From the NCBI GenBank assembly GCA_964035795.1, contig OZ038325.1, positions 2,650,272 through 2,714,271 of the forward strand: DNA of 64,000 nucleotides, given 5' to 3'. Below are positions 45,537-59,900 of this stretch, one piece after another (the first letter of the stretch is position 1; each line of letters opens with the position of its first letter). The notes under the pieces were generated by a model that ran no database searches, was not told where the DNA came from, and saw nothing but the letters and a program-made list of their open reading frames with translations. The translations under genes and the position numbers were made by a program. The DNA comes from Pterobdella sp. o SKG-2022. Taxonomy: Eukaryota > Annelida > Clitellata > Hirudinida > Piscicolidae.

Positions 45537-46841
45537 GATAAAGATAATAATGAAAAGCATCATCACCATTTTACACTTCGTACTGACTGGAAAGAATAAA
45601 AGCCTTTACTTTTTGTGGTAAACAATATCAATATAACTTTATTGATTATTTGAATATTTATTACTATCTAGTATTAATATTTTTATTATTGTTTTTCCAA
45701 ATTTTTTCTATTATTCTATTATTTTTATTATTCGAACCTCTAGATCTCTGCTTGTGTTGGTCCAACATTATCACTACTTCTTCCACCTTTGAAGAATTCA
45801 TTCATCCATCTTCAATATATCCCTCTATTAACTAATTCATCCATCTATGCATTAATTCTTTTGAACTATTTGTGAGACAATTTATCAAGCAATTTATCCA
45901 AAAAAACTAAACTGCCTATTTATCCACTAACCCATTTGCCCACCCACTAACCCATAAACCCATTCACCAAACTATCCATTTATCCACTAAACCAACCATC
46001 CATCCATTTCTCCATTCAAGATCACATTCATGCATGCACCACCCGCACAAACCGGTCCATATTGCTTGAAGAGTTCAGCAAGTTGTTGTTCAGTAATGTT
46101 GACTGGCAGACCACCAATAAAAATCTTTCTCTTGCTGTTTTCTAGACTCTTGCTTCCCTGGATGGGTGGTTGAATGAATTAGTGAATAGATGAATGACGA
46201 TTGAATGCATGAATGTGTGGATGAATGTATGAAGGAATGGATGAATAGATGAATGACGAGTGGATGCTTGAATGTGTGGATAAATGTATGAAGGAATGGA
46301 TGAATAGGTGGATACCTTGTTCATACTGCGAGGATTGCAAGCTTTGGGATCAATCTGCAGTGATAAAACACCATTCATCGATTCATCCATTTAGTTTTAT
46401 AAAAATAATTATTATTATTATTATTATCAATTCTTCAATCTATTTTGTTTTTTTTTCCAAAATAGTGACAAAATTGGATCTAAAAAAAGGGAAGAATTTA
46501 AAGTTATATGAGAAATAGTAGTTTGATAATAATTATTCTGCTACAAAAAAAGTGAGAAATTATATTGCAAATACTGTGTAAACGAAAAAAATATGAAGTG
46601 AAAAATAAAAAAGGAAAGAAATAAAACAGACGAACAAACACAAATTTCATCTAATTCCCGCTTAAGCTTTCGCGCCAAAAACGCAAAAAATTCTTATTAT
46701 TTTGTTGAAAAATAAATTAAGAATGAATGGATGCCAAAAAATTCAAACTGAGACACAGAAAGAAAGATAGAAATATATAGCAAAAAAGCCAAAATATTGA
46801 TAGATAGATAGATGGATGGATGGATAAATAAATAAATAGAT

Positions 46842-46919
<78 letters not shown>

Positions 46920-49900
46920 CAACGCAGTGTAGGGAGAGATAAGATAATGACACGGTAAGCTTTGGCGCCCAAAATCACGAGATCACACCGATAAGGTTGA
47001 ACACTCGTTGCATTATTATTATTTCTAATGTTTTTGTTATTATATTATTGTTGTTATCATTAATTTTGTTATTGTTATTATTACTTCCATTATTTTTATT
47101 ATAGATATACTATTATTATTTTTACTATTAAGCTTTTTATTTTTAGTATTATTCTCTATTGATTTTATTTTTGAATAGTAGTGTAATTTTTTAGGTTTCG
47201 ATTAAAATTTTCTTTTTTGTTTGTGATACAATTGATGTTGTCAACTTTTGGCGATATTATTACCAGTTATTATTGCGAATAGTGTTGCTACTGCCATAAC
47301 AACAATATCTGTTGAATAAATAGTACTACTACTACTACCACTAATATTGAAAATCCGAATGAAAATATCTTTGGACTCCTTGATAAGATTAATGCAAAAA
47401 CAGAGGTGTGACGAAAGTACGTAAAATAAATGAAACATTTTTCGAAGATCAATATGAAATTCATTTTTAAATTAAATTTTCAGATTTATAATTGGAATCC
47501 ACTTTTACATCTCATAAATCAAATCCTGCATCAAAGGTTTGCAGTAGAAGTTCAATTTTAAAATTCAAAAAAATTCAAATTACATGTCAAACACACTACA
47601 TCAACTCAAAAACACACACACACACACGCACACACACACACACACAGCAATCACACAGGGCTTGCATCGTCATCGGCAGGGATTTAAAGCTGATTGCTCT
47701 ATCGTTGACCACAATCCTCTTTTTATTTATTTATTTATATTATTAATTTGTTGATATTACCATTATATTATTACTATTTATTGTTTTATTGTGATATATT
47801 TATCAATAATATTGAACACAGATCCCTAAAGCATTATAAAATTTATTATTATTATTATGGTATTTATATTCAAGACTACTTGTTGATTCTACTCTCATGA
47901 ACACATATACATTTATTATTCGTTTTTTGCTATTATTATTATTTTTATTATTATTATTAGTAGTAGTATTTATTGCTAAAATGTTATGGTTTTTATTATT
48001 TAATTTTATTTCTAATTAACTTAATTATTCAGATGTCTATACATTAGGTATGAACTTCAGATTAAAGAGTAGATGGATATAGAAAGATAGAGAAACAGAC
48101 AGATAGAAAAAAAGATAGATGGAGGCAGACAGCTGGCACATAAAAATAAATAAAATGTTTATTTTGAATGCAATCTTGTCCTATCATCGCACGTATCTGA
48201 CTCTTCCATTTGAGTGAGGGTGAAAAATAGAAAATTATTTAAATACAACAGAATTTGATACGAGATGAAGAACTAATAGTTAAACCATGAAAAAACTGAA
48301 ATCACAATCATAAAGAGAAAAAACAATAAAATAAAAATAGTAAAAATTAGGCGCTAAAGTGGCATTAGGACCTCGATGCATTTTTAAATGTTGAAACAAC
48401 AGGCACGCGGCCATATTGATGCATACATCTTGCATCTCTCATGTTTTATTCATTGACTCCTCTTATTGTCTTTCTATCTATCCGCCTACCTATGTCTCGC
48501 CTATCTTTGAATGTCTATCTATATACCTATCTATTCATCCATCCGTCCATCCAACCACCCACTACGCATAAATCAAATGAGAATAACAAGAAGAAATAAT
48601 GATATTAAAGAAGTATAAAAGCATTTACACAGGGCAATATAAAGTGAAGGGCAATTAATACATTAAGTAGGTCTTGATGTTCGCCTCAGGAATGCATGCA
48701 TCGCTGACCCTAAGCTTGCATGCATCAATGCACACGTGGGTGGGTTGTGGTGTTCGGGTAGACGGTGATGATGTTTGGATGGACGATGATGGTGTTTGGG
48801 TAGACGGTGATGGTGTTTAGGTGGACGATGATGTTGTTTAGGTGGACGATGATGGTGTTTGGGTGGGTTGTGGTGGTGGGGTGTTTGAGTGGCGAAAAAT
48901 GTCCAGGTTGGCGTGAAGATAGCTGCAAGGAAATTTCAGTTTTGGTGGAGGTGGGAGAGCATGGGTAATGGTGAAAACACTTAGGTGGTTGAAATTGAGA
49001 AAAAATGGAAGTTAGTGCAAATGGTCGAAAAGAACGTGTAATGGATATTGAGAAAGGTAAAAATGGATAATGGGTGGATAGATGGATGAATGAATGAAAT
49101 GAAAGATTGATAGATGGGTAATATGGAAGATTGATGAGGGGTGGGTAAGCAAATGAAAAAATACATTTTTTAATTCTTGGACATTAAAAAATGAATAAAA
49201 AACTTGTTAGACAAATAGGCATAAAAACAGATAAATAAAGAAACATACATATGGATAGAAAGACGAACCAAAATAATGGATGATAGATGAATGAAGTAAT
49301 GGGACGCAAAGGTGAATGTTACAGATGTAAATAGCCCCAGATAAAATGCTTGTGAATACCGTCTTAATGTACGTACCGATGGAGTAGACTGATGGATGGG
49401 TGGGTGGATGGTGAGTGGAGGGAATGGTGGTTGAACAGGGGGAATGATGAGTCGATTAATTAGTGGCATGGTGTATTGATGGGTGGTAATTTAGAAGTTT
49501 GTAGTTAAGAGAAGATTAAAGAAAAAAGTATTTTTCACGTTTTACGTCAAAATAGGAGATTTTTTAATACATTTATTTAGAGCAAAAGCTATAATTTTCG
49601 ATAAGTTTAGCCTCATAAAAGGTTAGGCTAACAGTTTATGATAAGACAACTTATAGAAAATTACAGCTACTTTCTTCAAATAAATTCATTGGGAAATTAT
49701 TTTAGACGTAAAACTTAAAAAATTAATTGCTGAAAATACATTAAAATGCTTTTGATAAAAAAATGAATGGCAAAATAGATAAATAGAATAGAAGAATATA
49801 AAACAACAGCAATTATAATAATGCCAAAACTTTTAGCCAATTATATATAAAATTGAATTTCAATTGCACAAATAAATAAAACGAAAACCTTGTAATAATA

Positions 49901-51456
49901 AAAAATCCATGAAAAATTAAAGAATAAATTAAAAAATAAATCGGGAAAAAATTGAAATGAAAAAATAATTGGCTTAATAAACTTCAAACTGACAAGGGTG
50001 CAAGTGTTAGCCTCAAAAATGAATGCCAATGAATGATTGCACAAACATTACACAAAAGATTGCATGGGGTTGTTTGTGGATGAATGTATGTAGGTGAATG
50101 AATGGATGTGTAGATGGATGGATGGATGTACGTGTAAATAAACAGATAAAAGCTTTTATAGATAAATAAGCAGACGAATGAATATAAATAAAAGACCAAA
50201 TAAATGTTTGGAGAGAAGAAAAGATGGATATACAGGTAGATTGATTGTTATAAATAAAGATAAAGGAATTGTAGGATGAAAGAAGAGATATATAAATGAC
50301 CTAAAAGACGGGCTTATGGCAAAATATATAGAGGACTATCAATAAAGTGCCATCAAAGAATATTTAATTGGAAAATAAGGAAGAGGAAAGTGGAGAAAAC
50401 AATTGAAGTTGATTTTGATTTGGTTGAGATGGTGGAGTGATGTTGAAGTAGTAGATGATCGTGAAGAAGAAGAAGAAAATGATGATGATGATGATAATAA
50501 TGAAGCAGTGATAGTAGATGATGATGATGACGGCAATGCAAATAATGATCACATTGTATGAATGAAGACGAAGATGACGATGAGGATTGCAGCTAAATAA
50601 GACGTGTGTGAATAGAGATTTGATTGCCTCACATTTGAATTGAATCTTGTTTCCTCCCATTACTCATCCATCCATCTATATACATCATTCGTTCATTCAC
50701 TCTTTTTCATCCGACATCCAGCCACTGCCCATCAGACATTTTTATAGGTTTTTAGATATAAATAGTCGGCTCAATCGACCATAACCTACAGCAATACACA
50801 CTGCACCATTGTTGCAAACAAAACACCGCATCACCCACCCAAAAAAAACAAGCACTTAAAATAATTACATCCTTCAGCTATGGCTTTCTCCTTATTTAAA
50901 AACACAATCAAACTCTCATATAAAAAACCACTTCTTTCCTTCAATCTTACAGCGCACTACTACCACCATCAACACAACCTCCAAAACAGCAACAGTAAAT
51001 AAGGACATTATCAACATCCCTGCAATAAGCATCAACACCAACCATACCATTGTAGCCAACCGACTACCCTACCACGTTACTTAAATTTTGTCAAATCATC
51101 CTATTCTTACTGTCAGACCACTATCTACCACTATCATCTATTTCACATCATATTTTTACTTTATTATGCCACCACCTCACATCACCACCAAACCACCATC
51201 ACACCGTTCCATCACCACAACACTCACATTATCCCCAACCCACCATACTCCACTCAGCTGCCACCACCATCCCACATCCAGCTACGACCCCCATGACTCA
51301 CCTGCCTACCATCAAGCACATGATGTTTGGTGGAGAGAACCATGTCAACACAATTGACATCCTTGAACGTCACAAATCCAAATCCTCGACTCTTGCCTGT
51401 GTCTGGATTCTTCATTACCTATGAAGGAAATTTATAAGTAAATATTTTGAATGGGT

Positions 51457-51550
<94 letters not shown>

Positions 51551-53233
51551 ATTGAATATGTAGGATTAGTGGATAAATATATGGGATGAAAGGATAGAAA
51601 GGAATATTAAATAAATGGATAAAAAAAAATGATTACGTGAGAATGAGTGTGTGGTTGAATGAATGAATATGTCTTGGCAGTAGATAATAGAGAATTTATC
51701 ATTAGCTTATTATGAGAGAGGTTTGTATGAGTATATAAGGGATGGATGAGTGGCAATTGAATGATGGAAATAAATGGAAGGATAATGAGTTGATGGAAAT
51801 GTATAAAAAGATAGATGAAAAATGGATGATACTCACCACACAGTCTATCACTTCCCCATACTTGCTGAAGTATTTCAACATTGAACCTGCAAGTAATAAT
51901 AATAATAATAAATATAGGAGAGTCATCTTAAAAAATATAAATGGATAGCATAAAAAGATGAAGACAAAAATAGCAACAATGATACTGAGTACATAAGAGT
52001 GGATTTAAATATGAATGTAGATTAAAGGAAAGACTCAATAAACTTATTTAATTAAATAATAGCAAGTGATACTATTATGGTGGGTGTATTTGTTGGATGG
52101 GGTATTATAGAAAGTTGAGGAAGAATAATAATAATAAAAGTAATAAAAATTAATAACAACAATAATATAAAGTTAATGTAATGATGAAATATCTGAACAA
52201 ATGATAATTTTTTAAAAATAATAATAATAAAATAAAAATTAAAAAACCTTTTGGAAATCATAATATAGCTTTTATTGATTGTATTTATAATGATGAAACT
52301 GAGTTATGATTTTTTATTATTGTTATTATTATTGATATTTTTATTGTTATTATTATTACCAAGACCATTCTCAGTATTATACCTATAATGAAATGATTTA
52401 AGTTGTATTGAAAATGTTCCAAAATTTTGAATTTTAGTAGTTTTATGGGACTTTTATGAAAACCAGAATAATAATAATAATAGAAAAAATAATAATGATA
52501 TAAGAAATAAAACAATATTCATAAATATTAAAATTAATTGAAAAAATTGTTGATTATGAAATTGATAAAATGTTATTTATTTACCAATAATACCTTGATT
52601 GCAACCTGTTGATAAAACTAATATTTCAAAAAGCTTTTGTTGAATTGAAGTAGTTCTTCAATAGGATTTGATGAGAACTAGTTTAAAAGCCATGTGATGT
52701 TTGTTGAAAGAAAATTGGTGATTGATATAAAAGAGATTGAAAAGTTTCTCAAATAAATAATTGAACCCTTGTTTAGATTTAGTAATCAAATTATTATTCA
52801 AAATGATGATTGAATCTTGTTTAGAATGAACCATTACTTATTTTTTATTAATTAGTAACCAATAGTTTTTAATATTTATAACCACATAGTTCTTTTTTGC
52901 AAGACTCAGCTAATAGTACGAATAGAATTTGGAAATAATGACTCAATTTTTCAATAATTAGAGATTATTTCATGAAATTATTCAAAAAATTTTATAAATG
53001 ATTTTAACTAAAAAATGGTGATGGGGAATCAGTATAAAAATGAATTAAGAAATGTTGGCTCACAGTTATTGGTGTCCCAGCTCAACCCTCCAACAAAAAC
53101 TTTTCTGAAAACAAAATACTAGTTATAGACATTTTTTCTTTTATTTAAAAAGTCCAATATTCAATATTTAAATTGATTCAAAATATTTAATAACCCCCGT
53201 TCGTCTGCTGTATGCTGCATTGTCGCTTTTCAT
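42129..53233 (-). CDS. DAZAP1: DAZ-associated protein 1 orthologue: two-RRM hnRNP-like RNA-binding protein, 12 exons
   Basis: Minus-strand exons: ~53195-53233 (MKSDNAAYSRRTG, tentative), 53064-53104, 51837-51886, 51302-51418, 46316-46354, 46053-46157, 45738-45786, 43888-43970, 43549-43771, 43141-43209, 42947-43006, 42129-42355. From the second exon on, all junctions are GT-AG and in phase; about 366 aa (407 in human). RRM1: RNP2 KVFVGGLSW, RNP1 KSRGFGFVTF; linker IDPKACNPRSMNK; RRM2: KIFIGGLPVNI, VEEVVIML, RGFGFLTFEEEESVDKVV; then VEVKRAEPRD. The tail is Pro/Thr/Asn-rich and ends GFHPYRR, as in the family. DAZAP1 acts in pre-mRNA splicing and mRNA translation (family knowledge). The first exon leaves the wrong phase by one base at a C5 run (53193-53197 region), so it is provisional. 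A 4.9-kb intron full of repeats splits RRM1 from the linker. Confidence 0.9.
42368..42835 (-). pseudogene. RTE-type LINE 3' end with conserved hairpin and GAT tail in last DAZAP1 intron
   Basis: Minus-strand frame 42538-42828 reads MVYGSETWPLKVKDI, DKMMIRWMCNVSLKD, KLGIPDITEVLRKNRLRWFGHV, EQGRPKKT. This is the LINE ORF2 C-terminal block. After the frame come DNA matching the usual 3' UTR, the near-palindrome CCATGCTAGCATGG (near 42424-42437), and an (ATG)n tail at 42368-42406. The tail ends about 12 bp upstream of the acceptor of the last DAZAP1 exon. 5'-truncated copy. Confidence 0.8.
44308..44418. mobile_element. Foldback element, family 1
   Basis: TGAGAAGCAAACACGGAATATTTATTAAG is mirrored by TTTAATAAATACTTCGTGTTTGTTTCTCA, with an internal CGAAGCTTCTCGCAAG. 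In a DAZAP1 intron. Confidence 0.75.
44440..45650. other. AT-rich DAZAP1 intron
   Basis: ATT, TTC and AAT microsatellite-like runs (44820-44930; 45460-45535). No additional exon needed by phase. Confidence 0.6.
46797..46919. repeat. (GATA)n microsatellite
   Basis: GATA units, interrupted by GGAT at 46808-46822 and AAATA/GATG at 46825-46842. Confidence 0.95.
48761..48865 (+). repeat. 21-bp minisatellite, 5 copies
   Basis: Five units of GACGATGATGGTGTTTGGGTG with substitutions, plus a partial unit before and after. Confidence 0.85.
49537..49715. mobile_element. Foldback element, family 2
   Basis: The ends TTTTACGTC and GACGTAAAA are inverted. Inside, AGCTATAATTTTCGATAAG mirrors CTTATAGAAAATTACAGCT around a centre near 49625. 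Same family as 14565-14766. Confidence 0.75.
51458..51545. repeat. (TA)n microsatellite
   Basis: About 44 TA dinucleotides, some 40 bp upstream (minus strand) of the acceptor of the RRM1 exon 51302-51418. Confidence 0.95.
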
Positions 53234-53925
53234 AAAAAACCAAAAAAACTCAAAAAGTTAAAATTAAATTATTCAAGAGATTTCAAATAAACGTTCAAGC
53301 CTAAAACATCATTAAATCGCAGCCTTTTATGCGGGCACTTGTGGCATGCAATGAGTTATAACGGCCAAACATTCGTAATGATTGCATAGAAACATTTATC
53401 GATATCGTTCTTATAAGTCCTATAAAATGGTCCAACACGCTAAGCCGAAATAATTCTCAAAGATTTTAAACTCAAAAGTTGCCTGGAATGCTTATTTTTT
53501 TCGCCAAGTTATTTTCTCGATAACAAAAATCGACAATTCTTTAAAGATGTAAAACGTTTATTTAAGCATAAAACTTTTAAAGAAATCTTATGAAGGCGAC
53601 ATTTTATTTATAACTGTTGAATTAAGTTAACTTTTGAAAACAATTTCGAATTTTCCAAAACGCTTGAATTGTTTCAAAAGTTATTTTTTATGAATATTTC
53701 ATAAATTTATTTTTATTTTGTTTTTTTAAATGAAAATTGAAAAATTTGATCTATTTTATTTTATGACATCAAATTATGTAATTTTACATGAAAACAAACT
53801 AAAGCTTTCATCAGCAATAAGCGAAACCACATTTAAAATTCAAAATTGAACATTGAATGAGCTTTATAAAATTAAAAATGATTGAAGCAGCAAATTAAGA
53901 TAGACATTCAAGCACATCTCTGAAC

Positions 53926-56900
53926 TTAAAAATATTCTTTGGTCTGGTACTGTGGCGTTTTCTTAACGATGCCATGTTGAATAACGGAGTGCCCCATGTC
54001 GACTATGGTTTTTTGGATCGAAGTTGGTTCGATTTTCAAAACATTTTTCATCTATGAGTGAAATTCAATGAATTATAAAAATCTCCATTAAATCTAAAAA
54101 ATTTAAATCGAAAAAAAATTCTGGTGATTGAACAGAACTAAAAATGAATTGAATTTATATCAAAAATAAATAGACCCACCCTAGTATTGTCGTAATCAAG
54201 GGTTTTATCGACCATTGGCAGCATTCTGGCGGCCAAAGGGTCAAAAAAAGAAACAAGCCTTAAAAGGAATGTGGGGAGAGTTCTTGTCGGCACGTTGTAA
54301 CCTGTGGAGTAGACAGATTTTATAATGCTTTCAAAAATACGCAAGCCCCAGCACTGTATGTCTTTCAAATTTTTGTTTATTCCGAAAAAGTTTTTTTATG
54401 TTCTTATAAGGATGTTTGTACACCACTTGATATTATGAGTTCAACTTACGCAAAGCTTAGGTAAATAGAAACCAAGATTTTAAATCCGGTTTAAACCCCA
54501 CTATACTGAAGGTGGCCAGATTTACTCCATTTACTGCAATTTTATATATACCTACTCTCCATTTCTTCCTATCCAACGCATCTTTCTCTTTCAAGCCAAC
54601 TTCACTACTTCATGAAACAAAAAACTTGAAATTAGCATTTCCCATACTACAGTGAGCTCTGTGCTACTCTAAGGATCTAGTACCTGGACATTGACCAAAA
54701 AGTTTGAAACAAAGTTAAACGGGTGCTATACAAAAATGCTAAGAGTTGTGAATAATGTAAAATGGCAGCAACGTATAAGCAATAATGTACTATACGACAA
54801 CTTACCAAAGATAACCTATACAATTGCAACACAGAGAGTGAGTTTCGCAGAACATTGCTTTCGCAGTAAAGAAGTTGTACACAAATTGATAGTATGGGAA
54901 CCAAGCTGTGGTAAAAATACTAGAGGAAGACCAGCTCGAAATTTTATTAACCAACTAACTGGTGATACAAATCTTGATGAAGAAGATTTAGGAACAGCTA
55001 TGAACGATATGGAGTATTGGAAGAAAAAAGTCATAGAAGTTCGACTGCGGTCGACATGTTAATGCTGATGAAGCAATTTTGTTTTTCCGCTTAACTTGGG
55101 CTTACCATTTTTTTTAAACCATCAATTTTTAAAGCGAGTTTCTCAAAAAATTCCTCTCGCCTATCATTACATGTCAAACCATCTTAAAGTCTCTAAAGTT
55201 TCTTTTGAACCTAACCGATCAATTGAAAATTTACTTGTAAACCTATCTGATAACTTCACTCCACAACTTGCTCTAACCATAGTTCTCTGTTCTTTTCAGA
55301 ATATCCAACTCATTTTGTCTAAAACCAAACCTCACTTCCAAATAGCATTGCTGATCTAACACAGCTTGTATAAACTCGTTCTTTGATTTTGAGTGAAACG
55401 CTCTTAAATAATAAAATATTGCTACATTCTTCAAACTTCGCCCAGTCTGATCTCATTCTTGCAGTTACGGCGTCTCGCAATCTCCACTAAAATCTACTTT
55501 ACTTCCCAAGTACAGAAAAGAATGCACCGTCTCAATGCCATCGCTTAAAGATTCTACAGGTCGTGCACTGAAGTTCGTGCTACTTTTGCATTTCAGACAT
55601 ATGAAATCCTAAGCTAGCTTTGAGGACACTTAGAATCTTTGCACACCTAGCATGGATCCAGGAATTATATTTAGAGTACATTAGCGAGTTAGCCATCACT
55701 CTCTTACAGCAAACTCCACGAAAAACTTCGTGTTGTCAACGATAATAATTGTGATGCAAATTGAATAAATTTTCTAAACGAATATTAAACATATATACGC
55801 TGTGAAGAAAGCGGTATTATTCTTTCTACATAGATCATATCTCCCCCCCATAAACCTCACCCACTGACCCATGTTTCCAAACTCTTGTTGAAGGATGGTT
55901 GCAATCTCTCTCAGCCAATAAGAACCATTTGTTATGATGTAACGATGACCTGAAGATAAGGGATGTGCGAGTGAAAATATATGGAAAAAATTGTAATGCT
56001 ACAAAGATTTGGTGTGATTTAATGACGCGAAATCTAAGAGTATGAAAAACGATATTATACGCCCGTTTTAATTGACGCTTCAATTTTTTAAAAATTTTCA
56101 GCTTTTATAGTAAAATTTTAAAAAAAAATTATTTTCGACATCTTTTTAGAGCATTATTCAAAAAAGTTACAGGGATGTCCCCTCAAAAGATATGGACACA
56201 GGTGACAATGCAATGATTGCAATTGTTTTTATTTAATATTAAAATTTAATTTTTTCGATTTTCAAACTAAAGTAATATATTATAAAAATACAATTTTTTT
56301 AGAATTTAAAACTTTTAAAAATTGAGTATAAGCTTATTTTATATAGTACATAACAGAGTTATTTAGCCTGAACCGGGTACTAACAGCTTATGTGAAACAG
56401 TACTTAACGCTTTATAATTTTATGTTTTCGACTACTTGAACACATTTTTGTTCACATAAATCTTCAAAAATTATATGCATTTTGGGTTGTAGCATCTAAT
56501 CGAAAAGTGAAAAATGCAAGCCACCATTTTCACCTCAAAGACACTCTTGGCATGAAGGCTTTAAGTAAATCGATCGATGCCTACCATATAAACGTTTTAA
56601 ATAAAAATCATTTCAAGACATGTAACAGTAATCTAATTTTCGTGTAAACTTTGACATCCCTGTTAACATTTGAAATGGCATGGACCGCGTATGCATTTGA
56701 TGGTAACGTTACCACTATCCTTCCATGTCACAGTTTCAAGATTATCTGCTTAATCATAATAGTTGAATCCAGTTTTTTTCTATTTTGAATCTAAAATTTT
56801 TTTTCTTTTATTGTAAATGACCTGATTCAGTCCAACAGAGGCAAGCTTGTGAATAACCGGTCAAAAATAACGTCATACCATTGACTGTGGCTAAACTGAA

Positions 56901-59900
56901 CATTTTCAAAACCTTTAAAGCCTTCATACCAAACATATTTTGTTGCAATGGAGAAATTAACTTTGCTCTATCGTGTGGAATAAAATGCCTAAGTAGCTGG
57001 TAGACGTACATAAAGGCCATACTTTATATCCAAATCTTTTCCCCATGTTTGTCTTAATAAGAATCCCTTGTTCTATTCATGTAAAATTTGAATCTATTGA
57101 AAAAAAGATTTGCAGTTTTAATAGTGTGAAATAGGTAAAAATTTTGGCCTATTTATCATCTTTGGAAAGCTGAGTTTTGTCCCGGATATTAGTGAATTTT
57201 AAAAAATTTAACCTTTAATCGCAGTTTAGTCTTAATTTGACTGTTTGTTTCAATTCCCAAAACATGAAATATAAGTTAAAATATTTGAAGTCGTTTGAAC
57301 TCAACTCATGGAAGATAAATTGAACAGAATCAAATTTTTTGTTAATTGTAAATTAGTTCCAACAAGAGTATTTCTTAGTTTTATTCAAAATACATTTTCA
57401 TACCAAAAGTTAAAAAACTAAACGTGCTAGTGTAACCTACAGGTTAAACCCACTTTTGAAGCCAATTTAACAAATTGATCTCATTTAATTTCCAATTTTT
57501 GATTGAATTATTTTATAATATAGTATGTTAACACTAAACAAATTTTTTCTAAATAATATAAATAACATTTGATCCTGCTTGAAACAAATTTTAATAGGAG
57601 TGCACGCTTCTGAAATTTTTGCTTAGGGTTGCTTGCTTTAAACTGAAATCTACGTGAAAAAGTACTGAGATTTTTTGATCTTATATAGAATTTCAAAAAA
57701 AGTGTTTCCTAAAAGTTACTCTGGAAGTTAATGGGTTAAGAAAGTCGACCATCGAGTCACCCCGCATTGGTATTTTGGTTGCGCAGTACTCAGGTTTCAC
57801 TGGGAATAACTGCATACGCAATATAACCAGCACAATATTGACTTTCAAAACACCACACTCTGACACCTCAAATTATTCATTAGTTTTAACTTTGGTCTAA
57901 AAACGAATTATATTATAAAAAAGCCGTAACTTTTCTACCTTCATCCACCAATTCTCTTCCACTACCCACCTCCACCACCATCCTCACGTACCTGCTGCTT
58001 CAGGTGTTATCATAGCTGAAACATGAGCCTTGGCAACATCTCTGACATCACAGTAACATAACATCAGGTTAGGAACCAATGGCATCTCTCTTTCCAGCAG
58101 CCTCTTGATGAACTGGTAATGGTGGGTTAGTGTGAGTGGGAGCATGTGGTTGTTTTAGTAGTGATAGGCTAGGTAGTTTGTGGAAGGGTGATTGTGGTGA
58201 AGGGTTAAATTTTGATGGTGAGTGATTAGGTTTTTCTATAAAAAGTGGTTGTCGTTGACCCCTGTCAAGATATGGTGAGAAAAGGATCGTTTGCGGTGGC
58301 TAATTAGATATTTTTGAGAAAGAGAGGGTATGGTTTGGTTGTTGGTATAGTGGATGGATTTGTGGTGTAATTCATCAAATAACTTGTGTATATTATAATT
58401 GATCATGTTCAAAACATTTGTTAGTTTTCAATTATGTCATTTATAACTCGTATTTAAAAAGGCCTTGAAAGCCATTTAAATTTAGGAAATGTAGCTGAAT
58501 TCATAAAATATGCTAAAAATTTCTATTCCAAGATTGTCTTTATTATTGAGCCTTGAAGCTTTTACAGTACAACAAAGAAAGCTAATTAAGGCGATTTGAA
58601 TCAAACACTTTTATTAAATGAATAACAACCCAAAGCTTTTCGTGAGTTGAACTCACATTATCAGTCAAACTTCCAGTTTGTATACTTGATAATGTGAGTT
58701 CAACTTACGAAAAGCTTCCTGTTGTTATTCAGTTAATATGAGTGTGATTCAAATCGTTTTTGTTAATAGTTTAGTTTAGTCAGCCCCTATAGCTCAATGG
58801 TTGAGCCTAGAACTAATTATCTAAAGTTACCAGGTTCGATCCCGCATGGATCGACAATTGGCACCTGTTCCACAGTGTGTTTTCGCTACATTAAATCTGT
58901 AGCAGGTGCCACTTATAGAATTATATTAAAATTACTCAACATAAATCTATGTTAAATGTACCCTATTGACAAGTCAAGAATGTTACTAATACAAACATCT
59001 CCACTTCTCTTTTATATAAACCACTATTTCTTTATGCCATGAATCAACCTTGAATTGTAACTATGCATATTAAGCAAATATATAACATTTTGAAAATAAA
59101 CTATTTAATTGTATCTGAAAATTTGGTTAAGGTATATAACTGAAAAAATTGGATACATAAGTGAGATAAAATTATAAATTTGAACAAATAACCAAACAAA
59201 AATACAGAAAAAAACAGCGAAACAAACGATTAACAAAACAAATAAACATACATACATACAAAAAACCAAAAAAAACTTACAACAAAACTAGTGGCGTCTC
59301 CCGGAGCCATAGTTGGTCCCTGCACAAAAGCGGGGTTAATCACTGCCAGCTCAAAGCGGTCTTTTTCTGTTTGGATGTATGGTTTGGTTTTTGATTGGTG
59401 ATTAGAAGACTTTGTTGGAGTTTTTTGAGAGTATAAATGTTTAACATATGAGTAACATTTCTCGGGAGCTGTGAGAGAAACACTGTTTATTAACTCAAAA
59501 CACGAAGCTCACACTATCGATTGATCTATTCATGAATATTTCCTATTTAATAGTTCTATCATTATAATACAAACAAAAGTACCACTCTTAGGTTGAAGTC
59601 CTTCAATGATTTTTGTTTTTAATATTTTAATTTTTATTCAATCCAACAGTAGAAAGTACCAGCCTTCAAGATCTTCCAGAAACTTCCATGCAGTCTTCTC
59701 TGCTAGAACTTTGCTCCTGTTGTATTGAGGTTAAGAAATTATCTCTTTATCTATCTTTTTGTTCACTTGACCATTTATTCAATTTTTCATCCAATCAGTC
59801 ACCTATCTTTTCGCTCATCCATCCATCCATCTACTCGGCCAACCTGGCTAACAATTCTTCCATCTACCCATTTATCTTTGAATTTTTTTCCCACCCATCC

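Larger units (their letters stand above)
46950..51300. other. Large repeat-rich DAZAP1 intron (between RRM1 and linker exons)
   Basis: Contains a CA array (47612-47646), a 21-bp minisatellite (48761-48865), GGAT/GAAT-rich tracts (49000-49480, 50070-50130), a foldback element (49537-49715) and CACCATC-rich DNA (50940-51290). No other exon convincingly recognised. Confidence 0.5.
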
